A model generated the notes under the pieces. The model saw only the letters and a program-made list of their open reading frames with translations, did not search any database and was not told the origin of the DNA. Positions 34,704 through 42,871 of a stretch of 64,000 nucleotides of DNA are shown piece by piece. Made by a program: the position numbers and the translations under genes. Location: the NCBI GenBank assembly GCA_016932315.1, contig JAFGDD010000018.1:1-64000 (forward strand), given 5' to 3'. Numbering within the stretch: position 1 is the stretch's first letter; every line of letters begins with the position of its first letter. The stretch is from Candidatus Woesearchaeota archaeon (lineage in GTDB: Archaea; Nanobdellota; Nanobdellia; Woesearchaeales; SM23-78).

Positions 34704-34721
34704 AACCACTCTGGAGTGGTT
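34704..34721. promoter_or_regulatory. AACCACT…AGTGGTT palindrome upstream of promoter
   Basis: Seven-bp inverted repeat AACCACT-CTGG-AGTGGTT, about 20 nt before a TTTTATATAC TATA box (34736–34745). It shares arms and position with the site at 31668–31685. Confidence 0.4.
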
Positions 34722-34774
34722 ATCAAATGAAAAGTTTTATATACTACTTTTATTTTTCTAGCAAAGGGGTTAAA

Positions 34775-35818
34775 ATGGTTGGATTATTCAAGCAGAGAGC
34801 AATATTCTTGCTGGTAATCAGCGCATTAATAATACCGCTAATATTCTTCACGAGCGAGATAGTATCGCTAGCTAGCCTGGTTTTGTTCTTCATCATAGCC
34901 CAAGTCATTATGCTGTACTTGTTCCATAAGGAGGAAGAATTGGGTATTGAGCAGTGGAGTGTTTTCTGGGCAGCAATTCTCGGCTTGGCGTTCATGCTTT
35001 TGCTCGTATTGATTAACAGGAGCTTGTTCACAGAATTCATAGGACTGCTAATGTTCCTGATATATTTCATTTGCGTTGTAATCTTGCTTTTCAAGAAAAA
35101 GCTGCAATTCAAGCTGCCAAAAATAAAAAAGAAGCCTTCAGAACCCAGAGCAGATGACATTGAAGCATTCAGGCAGAAGGATGAACTAAATAAAATGGCA
35201 GGCTTTTTTGAGCCAGAAATAAGGTCAGGGATAAAGATAGTTGATATACCCGAGCCCAGGATTGAGAAGATTGTTTACGACACAAATGATGAAGAAGAAG
35301 AGCCTGAGGAAGAGCCTGAGGAAGAGCCTGAAAAAGATTATGAGAAAGAAAGAAAAAAGTATGAAGCAGAAAAAGCAGAGGAAGAAGAGGAGTGGAAGGT
35401 TCTAGGCGAGCAACTTCCAAAATCAATAATTCTCGATTATGAAGAAGAGCCTAAGATAAAAGAGCTTCCTAAAGTCCGGGAACTAAAAGAAACTCCTAAG
35501 CTGGACATGGAAAAAGTAAAAAGGGACATTGACAAGATTGATGAGGGTGTTAAGACCATAAGCGAGAAGATAAGATTAATCAGTGAGAAAGCCATACTCG
35601 AAGGAGCAGATAAGAAGATAAGAGAGATTCAGCAGAAGAAGCAGCTCAAGCCTAAGAAGAGCGAGATAAAGGTCTTCGCATCCAAAACAGGAACCAAGTT
35701 CCATTATAAGAGAAACTGCCTTGGACTAAGAAGAGTCAAGAATAAAGACATGATAACCTATGCTAATTCTGATGAAGCAAGAAAAAAAAGGCTCAAGGCT
35801 TGCGGGATGTGCAAGTAA
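34775..35818 (+). CDS. membrane protein with acidic repeat and C-terminal Cys motif
   Basis: 347 aa. Four hydrophobic segments (residues 1–110), a charged linker with a threefold 12-nt repeat encoding EEPE (35297–35332), a coiled coil, and a C-terminal module KVFASKTGTKFHY…C…ACGMCK like the Ada-type metal-binding tail often attached to secreted nucleases. ATG 34775 follows GGGGTTAAA; the frame's earlier start lies in repeat element C. Function unknown. Confidence 0.65.
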   Translation: MVGLFKQRAIFLLVISALIIPLIFFTSEIVSLASLVLFFIIAQVIMLYLFHKEEELGIEQWSVFWAAILGLAFMLLLVLINRSLFTEFIGLLMFLIYFICVVILLFKKKLQFKLPKIKKKPSEPRADDIEAFRQKDELNKMAGFFEPEIRSGIKIVDIPEPRIEKIVYDTNDEEEEPEEEPEEEPEKDYEKERKKYEAEKAEEEEEWKVLGEQLPKSIILDYEEEPKIKELPKVRELKETPKLDMEKVKRDIDKIDEGVKTISEKIRLISEKAILEGADKKIREIQQKKQLKPKKSEIKVFASKTGTKFHYKRNCLGLRRVKNKDMITYANSDEARKKRLKACGMCK

Positions 35819-35831
35819 TTTTTTATTTTTT

Positions 35832-36575
35832 TTACCATTCAGAAAGATTCTTCTGGTCTTTATTATATCTCTCCAGTCTCTTCGGAGGATTGACCTGCTT
35901 CCATTCAAAACCCCACTTCTTCAGCATATCCAGCGCATTAGGGCTGATTGATGGGCTTGCAAGAATTCCCTTAACTCTTTTTATATCAATTCCTTTCAGC
36001 TCGCTAATCTTCTCAACATACCTTCTTAGTTGCGTCACGCATTGGAGGCTTGCAGTGTATCTCTTGCACTCAATAATTACAAGGTTGCCTTTCTTGTCAT
36101 GGCCAAAAACATCTATAAAGCCGAACTTGGTGTGTTCCTCTCGCGATAAGGGTTGGAAATCTGGGCTTATAAGGTGAGGATGCTCTTTTATCATGTCGCT
36201 CATGTCCTTTTCATTGCCAGCAAGCTCCTGCTTCATGCCATCCTCTAGTTTGTGGCTCATGAAATTATGAATCCTGAATATCTCAATATCAAGATAATCC
36301 TTTGAATCCATGTTCTGAGCTTTGAGAACAAGATGATTTTCAAGTTCGTCAAGCATGATTTTGCTGCCTGGCTTTATGTAATTAATAGGCATGCCTCCTT
36401 CTGGCTGGTGAACCAATAAAGTATTGTCACTTTTCACGATGATTATCCTGTCGCCACGCGCAAGATAAGCCTCTGCTCTCCCGCTATAAGCAATCTCGCA
36501 GCTGCAGAAGAAGACTAGAGAATCATTTCTAGCAAATGCTTCTTCAAACTTGACCTTGAAATCGATGAGCTCCAT
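35832..36575 (-). CDS. nucS: mismatch endonuclease NucS/EndoMS
   Basis: 247 aa. N-terminal DNA-binding beta domain; C-terminal RecB-like nuclease core with D of FGFIDVFGHD and ExK in VIIECKRYTASLQCVTQLRRY. The C-terminus ends QKNLSEW, which fits the PCNA-interacting motif QxxLxxF/W. Cuts mismatched or branched DNA in replication-linked repair. Confidence 0.93.
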   Translation of the reverse strand: MELIDFKVKFEEAFARNDSLVFFCSCEIAYSGRAEAYLARGDRIIIVKSDNTLLVHQPEGGMPINYIKPGSKIMLDELENHLVLKAQNMDSKDYLDIEIFRIHNFMSHKLEDGMKQELAGNEKDMSDMIKEHPHLISPDFQPLSREEHTKFGFIDVFGHDKKGNLVIIECKRYTASLQCVTQLRRYVEKISELKGIDIKRVKGILASPSISPNALDMLKKWGFEWKQVNPPKRLERYNKDQKNLSEW

Positions 36576-36753
36576 TGCTCGTATGAACTTGGGTGAGAAT
36601 AAAAAGATTTGGATTGTAAAATATTAATTACGCAATCTCATTAGTTACTTCATAGTGATTAAAATACCGAAACTTTTATAAATGAATAGTCGCATCTATA
36701 GTGGAAAAATAGGTAAAGTATAATATTTATTAAAAAAATTTGGGGATGATAAT

Positions 36754-37617
36754 ATGGCTCAAACAAAAGGATTAGAAAATTTGGTTAATGTTCCTTGCCC
36801 TCTTGACAATGCGCACGCTCAGCTTGCTCCTGAAACAATTCAGGAGGCTCATGAGATTCAGCTTGATAGAATAAAAGATAAGAGCCTTAGGAGTGAGTGG
36901 TTCATTGTAGGCAATGGCTGTGTTTATAATATTGAGAAAGGAGAAGCTATTCTTTATTTCACCAATACTGCACTTAATCCTGTTCTTAAGCAGGAGAACA
37001 TTGCTGATGCCGTCAATCAGATTAGGAATTCTAGAAATTACAAAGTTGAAACCTATGATTTCTTATTGATACGGGGAGGGGCTGCTAAGAGGAATGGCGG
37101 AGCTAAGCGTTATGTCTTACATGATTTGAACTTGACTAAGCATGATGATGAGTGGAGCTTTTATGAGATAGATACTACAAAATATAATAAGCTAAATAAG
37201 ACTCAGAGAGCTTTTGCAGAGCAGGTTCATGGCAAAGGAAAGCAATTTGAGAAAGTAATGGATGAGATGAGCAAAGCAGGCATAACCAAAACCAGAATCT
37301 ATGTCTTAAACCCAGAATACGTTCAAAAGACTGCTAGCGATGGAGCTGTGGCGCGTGTTGGCAGGCTCAACGACTTCTACTACATTAGCTACTTCGATGC
37401 CTGCAACTGGTACATAGACAACTACATTGACCGCGTTCGTGGGGTACGTCGTGAAACAGTCGCCGAAGGCGACGACGCGACAAAACCACTGCCTTTTGAC
37501 TACAAAACAGCTTACGAAACTATTTTAGCCAACCCTGACGAAGCACTAAAAAGTTTAGACAAAAAGAAAGCAGCAGGATTACTAGACTTAGCTAACAGGT
37601 TTTACCAAAAACAGTAA
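36754..37617 (+). CDS. DGR target protein (diversified by adenine mutagenesis)
   Basis: 287 aa, no signal peptide. The variable repeat codes for residues about 199–232. Compared with the template, twelve residues differ: 207, 209, 210, 211, 213, 215, 217, 219, 220, 224, 225 and 226 (now D, Y, Y, I, Y, D, C, W, Y, Y, I, D), each explained by template adenines. The aromatic-rich region ending RVRGVR suggests the C-type-lectin-like fold of known DGR targets. Unusually, about 55 residues follow the variable region. TATA-like CTTTTATAAATG (36674–36685) and GGGGATGATAAT precede ATG 36754. Confidence 0.9.
   Translation: MAQTKGLENLVNVPCPLDNAHAQLAPETIQEAHEIQLDRIKDKSLRSEWFIVGNGCVYNIEKGEAILYFTNTALNPVLKQENIADAVNQIRNSRNYKVETYDFLLIRGGAAKRNGGAKRYVLHDLNLTKHDDEWSFYEIDTTKYNKLNKTQRAFAEQVHGKGKQFEKVMDEMSKAGITKTRIYVLNPEYVQKTASDGAVARVGRLNDFYYISYFDACNWYIDNYIDRVRGVRRETVAEGDDATKPLPFDYKTAYETILANPDEALKSLDKKKAAGLLDLANRFYQKQ
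37347..37446 (+). repeat. DGR variable repeat (VR)
   Basis: Aligned to the template repeat at +470 nt. Mismatches at 37372, 37378, 37381, 37385, 37390, 37396, 37402, 37408, 37411, 37423, 37427 and 37429, plus 37443 and 37444 at the edge. Every one is an A in the template; nine became T and the rest G. The other bases are identical. The 3' invariant stretch CCGCGTTCGTGG (37431–37442) matches the initiation-homology region of DGRs. Confidence 0.93.
37459..37473 (+). promoter_or_regulatory. hairpin downstream of VR
   Basis: GTCGCC-GAA-GGCGAC, 6-bp stem with 3-nt loop, about 18 nt after the VR and inside the target gene. Known DGRs carry a hairpin/cruciform just after the VR that raises retrohoming efficiency. 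Confidence 0.6.
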
Positions 37618-37757
37618 GCTTTATTAAACTCTTTTATCATTTTCTTTTTCGTCTCAGCACAAACTCTATTTTTTTGTTTTTTGTGGAGTGGTGTTTGGAC
37701 TACACGCCCTTTTACTACGGCAAGAAATATTCTTGTCATGAAATACAGCTGCGACAC

Positions 37758-37773
37758 ATAACTTTCGAGTTAT
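37758..37773 (+). other. TTCG-capped stem-loop before the template repeat
   Basis: ATAACT-TTCG-AGTTAT, about 45 nt upstream of the TR in the 200-nt spacer between target and RT genes. A second hairpin, CAAGAA-ATA-TTCTTG, lies near 37731–37745. Both may fold in the template RNA. No accessory (Avd-like) gene is found in this spacer. Confidence 0.4.
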
Positions 37774-37816
37774 AAGGATGAAGCAGCAGTGCTAGAAGCA
37801 GTAAAAGAGCTACAAA

Positions 37817-37916
37817 TGTGGCGCGTGTTGGCAGGCTCAACAACTTCAACAACAATAGCAACTTCAATGCCAGCAACAGGAACATAGACAACAACAATAA
37901 CCGCGTTCGTGGAATA
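37817..37916 (+). repeat. DGR template repeat (TR)
   Basis: The donor copy: rich in AAC/AAT codons (reads N-N-F-N-N-N-S-N-F-N when translated in the VR frame). It directly precedes the reverse transcriptase gene, and its reading frame is open and in phase with it. The 3' end differs from VR after GTGG, as expected for IMH*. Confidence 0.93.
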
Positions 37917-37940
37917 GCCCAAGACCCTGCTGAGACCTTT

Positions 37941-39065
37941 ATGATGAAAAAGCCAAGAGACTTATGGCAAGAGCTATGCTCGTACAAGAATCTTGAACTT
38001 GCTTGGCGCAAAGCCCGAAAGCACAAAGCCAAAAAACAATATGTTATTGATTTCGAGAAGAACCTTGCTGAAAACCTTACACTTCTAAGAACTGAATTGT
38101 TGCTTCACGCTTATAGACCTTTGCCGCTAAAGACATTCATTCTTCGTGATCCAAAAACAAGAGTCATAAGCAAATCAGATTTTCGCGATAGAGTTATTCA
38201 TCATGCTCTTTGCAACATCATCGAGCCGATATTTGACAAGGCTTTCATTTATGATTCTTATGCCAATAGAAAAGGCAAGGGAACGCTCGCAGCTATCAAG
38301 AGGTTTGAGTATTTTAAGAACAAAGCCAGCAGAAACCTCACAAAAATTGATAAAACTAAAGGTATAAAAGGCTTTGTTCTCAAGGCAGATGTGAAGCATT
38401 ACTTTGACACAGTCGATCACGAAATCCTTGTAAGGATAATCCAAAAGAAGATTAACGACAAGCGCATTATTTGGCTGATAAAAACAATTCTCTCGAATCA
38501 TAAAACTAAAACACAAGGTAAAGGAATGCCTCTTGGCAACCTGACATCTCAGTTCTTTGCTAACGTTTACCTTAATGAGCTTGATCAATACATCAAGCAC
38601 GAGCTCAAAGCTAGGCATTACATAAATTACATAAGATACGTTGATGACTTTGTCATTCTTCACCGCTCTGCAGAGCGGCTTGAATATTGCAAAGAGCAAA
38701 TCAACCGCTTCCTCAAGGATGAGCTTGCTTTGCAGCTTCACCCGGATAAATCCAAGATTCATCCTCTCTATACGGGAACTGATTTTCTCGGATTAAGAAT
38801 ATATCCTTACCACAGGCTCTTAAAGAGAAGAAACCTAAGGAAATTCAGGAAAAAACTGGAATTGATGCATTCAGAGTACAAAGTCAAGAAAGTTAAGTAT
38901 GATGCAATTTATGATTTCCTAGAAGGATGGACTGCTTATAGCAAGTATACGAACACGTTCAAACTCAGAAGAAAGCAGATTGCTCATGCAGAAAACTTAT
39001 TTGGAGGAGCTTTATCAAATAAAGAGTTGAACAGATACTTTAAACATGTTTCTCTAGTTTTCTAA
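37941..39065 (+). CDS. DGR reverse transcriptase
   Basis: 374 aa from ATG 37941. RT motifs: FVLKADVKHYFDTVDH (catalytic Asp), MPLGNLTSQFFANVYLNELD (the GNxxSQ form typical of DGR-type RTs), YIRYVDDFVIL (YxDD box) and FLGLRIYPYHRLLKRRN. No maturase, endonuclease or RNase H domain. An upstream GTG at 37818 is in frame but lies in the template repeat. Its 3' end overlaps the convergent HEPN gene by 26 nt. Confidence 0.93.
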   Translation: MMKKPRDLWQELCSYKNLELAWRKARKHKAKKQYVIDFEKNLAENLTLLRTELLLHAYRPLPLKTFILRDPKTRVISKSDFRDRVIHHALCNIIEPIFDKAFIYDSYANRKGKGTLAAIKRFEYFKNKASRNLTKIDKTKGIKGFVLKADVKHYFDTVDHEILVRIIQKKINDKRIIWLIKTILSNHKTKTQGKGMPLGNLTSQFFANVYLNELDQYIKHELKARHYINYIRYVDDFVILHRSAERLEYCKEQINRFLKDELALQLHPDKSKIHPLYTGTDFLGLRIYPYHRLLKRRNLRKFRKKLELMHSEYKVKKVKYDAIYDFLEGWTAYSKYTNTFKLRRKQIAHAENLFGGALSNKELNRYFKHVSLVF

Positions 39066-39447
39066 CCAATTCAGGAATTTCTTTTAGCGCTTCTTTCACA
39101 GTCTCTTCTTCGATTGTTTCGCCGTAGTAGTTTATGCCGTTGCGAAGCTTTCTGTACCTGTCAAACTTATTCGCTAGAACTTCTTCTTTCAAAATTTCCC
39201 TTATGAAGAAAGCTATGCATTCGTGAGTCTGGAACTTGTAGCCTTTTATGTAGCCAAGGGCGTCGCAGTATTCGCGCAAGCCTTCATAAAGTTCCCTAAA
39301 GATGCTTTTGGCAGATTCTTTTGTCAGAATTATGGTTTTTGCTGTTGCAATTGCTTGTTTAGAAGATAGAGTTATGTTTTTTGCTCGAAGAATATCAACC
39401 GGCACTTTTCTTGCATCGCCAAGTGTTATGGCTTTTTCAAAGTTCAT
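39040..39447 (-). CDS. HEPN-domain protein (HepT-like), partner of MNT protein
   Basis: 135 aa, all-helical. RKLRNGINYYGE resembles the HEPN active motif Rx4–6H, but the His position is Tyr. It overlaps the end of the upstream HTH-nucleotidyltransferase gene by 4 nt, as in HEPN/MNT toxin–antitoxin pairs. It is convergent with the RT gene, overlapping it. Confidence 0.72.
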   Translation of the reverse strand: MNFEKAITLGDARKVPVDILRAKNITLSSKQAIATAKTIILTKESAKSIFRELYEGLREYCDALGYIKGYKFQTHECIAFFIREILKEEVLANKFDRYRKLRNGINYYGETIEEETVKEALKEIPELVRKLEKHV

Positions 39448-39977
39448 ATTATTGCCTCTAGCTGCCCTGAGAGAACAATTCCGTTGCAGATGTTGTTTAT
39501 TAGTTCTTTGTTTTCCCTAATCATTTTTTTCCATTTTTCCTTTGTGAAATTGTGCAGGCTGGCTTTCCTGTTAAGTGTCTTTTCATATTTTTCTATATTC
39601 GCCTCTTTAGCTATGTTACTTATAACACAAATATCTAGATCACTATTTTTGTCGTCGTAAGCCTTGGCATAGCTTCCAAATAAGACTATGGCGGGATAAT
39701 CATATGCTTTTTCCAGCTCTTCCACGATGTTGCTCAATCTGATTTTTTCAAGATTATAATAAAGTTTGATGTTTAGGAATTTCTTTGTCATGTTCGGCTT
39801 GTAAGCAGAGTAAAGCTTTCCCTTGGTTACTTCTAATATCCCCTCGCTAACAAGCTTATTGAGCTGTTGCCTCACAGTGGTGTGGTTTATCTTAAGCATC
39901 CTTGCAAGTTCACGGATGTGATATTCTCTAGTTGGCTCTTCGAAGAATGGCTTTAAAATGGTTATTTTTGTTTCCAT
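39444..39977 (-). CDS. winged-helix plus minimal nucleotidyltransferase (MntA-like)
   Basis: 177 aa. N-terminal winged helix (YHIRELARMLKINHTTVRQQLNKLVSEGIL, residues ~18–50) and an MNT domain with GSYAKAYDDKNSDLDI (GSx10DxD). Such proteins adenylylate and silence their HEPN partner; the DNA-binding domain suggests autoregulation. Confidence 0.8.
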   Translation of the reverse strand: METKITILKPFFEEPTREYHIRELARMLKINHTTVRQQLNKLVSEGILEVTKGKLYSAYKPNMTKKFLNIKLYYNLEKIRLSNIVEELEKAYDYPAIVLFGSYAKAYDDKNSDLDICVISNIAKEANIEKYEKTLNRKASLHNFTKEKWKKMIRENKELINNICNGIVLSGQLEAII

Positions 39978-40128
39978 GTGGAAATAATAGTTTACAATTG
40001 TTTATAAATGTTTCCATTTGAAGCCTTGCTCTTGAAAAATACTATGAATGAGATATCTTATATTGTTTATAAGCTTGACGTCGACTTGTCCAGTGTAATA
40101 TGAATAATTTTCGGTTTCGATTGGCGAT

Positions 40129-41349
40129 TTATATGAACGAATCTAATTTCCTCTGTGTCCTGATCGTGTTCAACAAAATGCTCTTTTGTAGCATCTCCGA
40201 AAGGTCATACCCAAATTTCTTTTTTGCAAGCCCTTTTGCATAAGCAAGCATGAGCTCTTTCGATGAGAATTCGATTGGTTTATTTGATAATGCTTTCCTA
40301 ACTGCTTCTCTAACGACCCACACCCCTAAAGGTGCATAATACTCTCCGGTTATGAACCTCAAGCACAAACAACTCGCTTGTCGTTTCATACTGCCAAGCT
40401 TCTCAAGCAAAGCCAGCCTGCAGGCATAGAATCCTCCTCCACAATTCTCAGCATAGCTCTTTCTCCCATCATAAGGCTCATAATCAGTCGTGTAATTTGT
40501 TTCTTCACTAATGTTCCAGCTTACATTCGGCGCATAAGTCTCAAAAAGCTCATACGAGTAAACTTCGGGGAATAAGAGAATCAAGAAATAATTTCCTAGA
40601 TACCCTCCGAAAAAGGCAAGATGTCCTGTTTGATTGTATTCTTTTATTCTTTTTACAAGATCGTTCCCGAGATTGCTATCTATGGCAGTTATCGCAAATC
40701 TCGTAGGCACCAGCTTTCTCTGATTCTTAACGCCCAAAGTGCCGATGCTGAGCAGCCTTGTAAGGTAGTGCTCGTCAACATTCCTCTTGTAAAGCTCATT
40801 AATAGCAAGGCTCGCTTTCAGGTCAACGTCATCAACTGCTTTGTCAACAGCAGAAGGAACTTTAGGGTTTTCTGTAATCCTTGCCTTCTTAAGCTCAACA
40901 TTAGGGCCGTGAGGCATGGTGTCCTGGTTAAAGCTGAGCGAGAACACAGGCTTCTTTGACAACCCAATCTCCATGTCAACAGGCTTCTCTGCCATGCCCA
41001 CTTCCTTGCTAACCTCCATGAACCTCTCTTTGAATCCAGTTATTTGTGCCTTGAAGTTCGAATTAACCAGGCTGCTCCTAAGATTGATAATCCTTGCAAT
41101 ATCATAATTCTCTCGTGACCACAGCAAAGGATTGTCATGCTCTTCATACTGCTCAACGCCAAGAATGCCAACATTGACTTCTGGATAGCCAAACCTTCCG
41201 ACAAAGACGTTGGGGCTCTGGCCAAAGAAATCCTGCTTAGCCTCAATATTGACTTTTTTCTGGGCGCCAATCTTAACCATAATAGGACAGAAAGTTCTGC
41301 CGCAGATGCTTGGATCCTTTCCCTTGCACTTGATGCAGCGGATGTTCAT
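40129..41349 (-). CDS. nreA: archaeal DNA repair protein NreA
   Basis: 406 aa, the Nre (DUF650/651) family length. N-terminal zinc finger CIKCKGKDPSICGRTFCP; core motif FVGRFGYPEVNVGI; C-terminal PIP-like QRKLDSFI. Nre proteins act with PCNA in repair of DNA damage in halophilic archaea. TATA-like CCTTTTTATC near 41372–41384 supports ATG 41349. Confidence 0.9.
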   Translation of the reverse strand: MNIRCIKCKGKDPSICGRTFCPIMVKIGAQKKVNIEAKQDFFGQSPNVFVGRFGYPEVNVGILGVEQYEEHDNPLLWSRENYDIARIINLRSSLVNSNFKAQITGFKERFMEVSKEVGMAEKPVDMEIGLSKKPVFSLSFNQDTMPHGPNVELKKARITENPKVPSAVDKAVDDVDLKASLAINELYKRNVDEHYLTRLLSIGTLGVKNQRKLVPTRFAITAIDSNLGNDLVKRIKEYNQTGHLAFFGGYLGNYFLILLFPEVYSYELFETYAPNVSWNISEETNYTTDYEPYDGRKSYAENCGGGFYACRLALLEKLGSMKRQASCLCLRFITGEYYAPLGVWVVREAVRKALSNKPIEFSSKELMLAYAKGLAKKKFGYDLSEMLQKSILLNTIRTQRKLDSFI

Positions 41350-41401
41350 GATCTTTAGAATTAGTTATCAAGATAAAAAGGTTTTGAAAAAAGGCTTTGA
41401 A

Positions 41402-42871
41402 TTAAGGAGCTGGCGCTGGCTTGCTCTTCAGCTTGTCGTACTGTGCTTTAACCCTTTGGACGTATCGCTGGGTTTCTGCAGGAAGATTTTGTTCGATATC
41501 CGCGTATTCGACTGCTCTGATTTCTTTTTTTTGCTCTAAATTAGCGACTGCTGTATAAATCTTCTCTCTAACACCGCACAATTGGTTGATATACCCCGTG
41601 GGTCCTTTTATTCTGTCAACTTCAGGAATGACTGCGCCTTTGCCGTGATTATAAGCTGCAGCCACGAATAATAGCAATTCCTTTTCAGAAACTTTGTAGC
41701 CATTGCCGTTCTTATCAACAAACCGCTTGCCCGAAACATCCGTTCTGATAGGTCGATAAGTTTCATTCCTAAAGACTTCCATCAGCTCTTTGATGTGGTC
41801 GACTCCGAGATCAAGGCTTAATTCAGGGTCGAGCAAGTTTTCGCCATAGATGACTCTCTTGTCTTTGGCCAAGTCCTTGCTTATCATCATCAGGCCCCTG
41901 GCAGTTTCTATTCTGTGCCCTTGCTTGTTCTTAACATAAACGAACTTGGTCACTCCATTGACTTTTTTTGGCTTAACCCTATACGCGATTTTATTAGGAT
42001 TGAAATGAGATTCTTCTTGAATGATTGAGCTGACAAAATCAGAGTCAACAGAATATTTTTGGCTTTTTTCTGCCACAAGTTCCATGATCGGCCTGGTTTT
42101 CTTTTTCACTGTTACTTTTACTTTTTCAAGCTCTGGCTTGCTGACCATAAAGGGGTGCTTCTCGTTTTTTATTAAAGACAACCAATCTTTCTCAAGCCGG
42201 CCGTTAACATTAAGATAAGTGATAGTCCACATTTCATCAATTTTCAGGCCGAGCTTCTGAGCTTCTGGGCTGAAAACCCTCTCGGCGCTCTTTATGCCTT
42301 CATCTTCGGCTTTGAATGGTCCTAGCAACATCACATAGGTTTCTTTTTCATCTACTATGGCTCTGTCAAATAATAAATTCTGATAACCTAATTTCATTAG
42401 CGCTTCTTTCCAGCTGAGAATGTTTTCTTTTTCGCTAAAGGCACCTAGCTGCACATAATATTTATTAGCTTGTGGAGTAACCCTGCTTTCATCAACTATG
42501 TCAGCAGGAGAATATTTGGTGTTGAACGACTGGACATCCATTCTTTTCAGGCTCTGCGCTACTCTGGCTTTTTCATCTTCATCATCATATGCGATTAGCA
42601 TCCTCACTATTCCATCATCATCCTTTGTAAGAACAGTTCTTTTGCCGAATTCCCTCTTGATTCTTGCGTAGAATTCCTTGTCAATGCCAAACTGATACGC
42701 TCCTGCCTGCAATCCGTGTTTCTCTGGCACAGAACTACCCGTCAGCACACTGATAATTTCCTTCTTCACCGTAGCTTCGAGAGAATGGACTGTAGCAATA
42801 GATGCAGCGCCGCCTATGAACAAGCGCCCTAGGAATTTCCTTCTTTGCATTTGCTTATCGAAATCTTTCAT
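41402..42871 (-). CDS. Tat-exported SPOR plus lytic transglycosylase (SLT) domain protein
   Basis: 489 aa. A twin-arginine-type signal, QRRKFLGRLFIGGAASIA (residues 9–26); a SPOR-like domain (YYVQLGAFSEKENILSWKEAL, ~138–215); then an SLT fold with IIQEESHFNP (likely catalytic E287), ARGLMMIS and AAAYNHGKGAV. The C-terminus is Pro/Ala-rich. Such enzymes cut peptidoglycan, which archaea lack, so a bacterial target or a derived role is likely. It overlaps the upstream gene by 4 nt. Confidence 0.82.
   Translation of the reverse strand: MKDFDKQMQRRKFLGRLFIGGAASIATVHSLEATVKKEIISVLTGSSVPEKHGLQAGAYQFGIDKEFYARIKREFGKRTVLTKDDDGIVRMLIAYDDEDEKARVAQSLKRMDVQSFNTKYSPADIVDESRVTPQANKYYVQLGAFSEKENILSWKEALMKLGYQNLLFDRAIVDEKETYVMLLGPFKAEDEGIKSAERVFSPEAQKLGLKIDEMWTITYLNVNGRLEKDWLSLIKNEKHPFMVSKPELEKVKVTVKKKTRPIMELVAEKSQKYSVDSDFVSSIIQEESHFNPNKIAYRVKPKKVNGVTKFVYVKNKQGHRIETARGLMMISKDLAKDKRVIYGENLLDPELSLDLGVDHIKELMEVFRNETYRPIRTDVSGKRFVDKNGNGYKVSEKELLLFVAAAYNHGKGAVIPEVDRIKGPTGYINQLCGVREKIYTAVANLEQKKEIRAVEYADIEQNLPAETQRYVQRVKAQYDKLKSKPAPAP

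Noticed and set aside
37818-37940. GTG at 37818 as reverse transcriptase start
   Set aside because: It lies at the first base of the template repeat; the RT fold begins after ATG 37941.
37941-39065. Group II intron or retron reading of the RT
   Set aside because: No maturase or endonuclease domain or intron ends; the GNxxSQ motif and the adjacent TR/VR pair fit a DGR.
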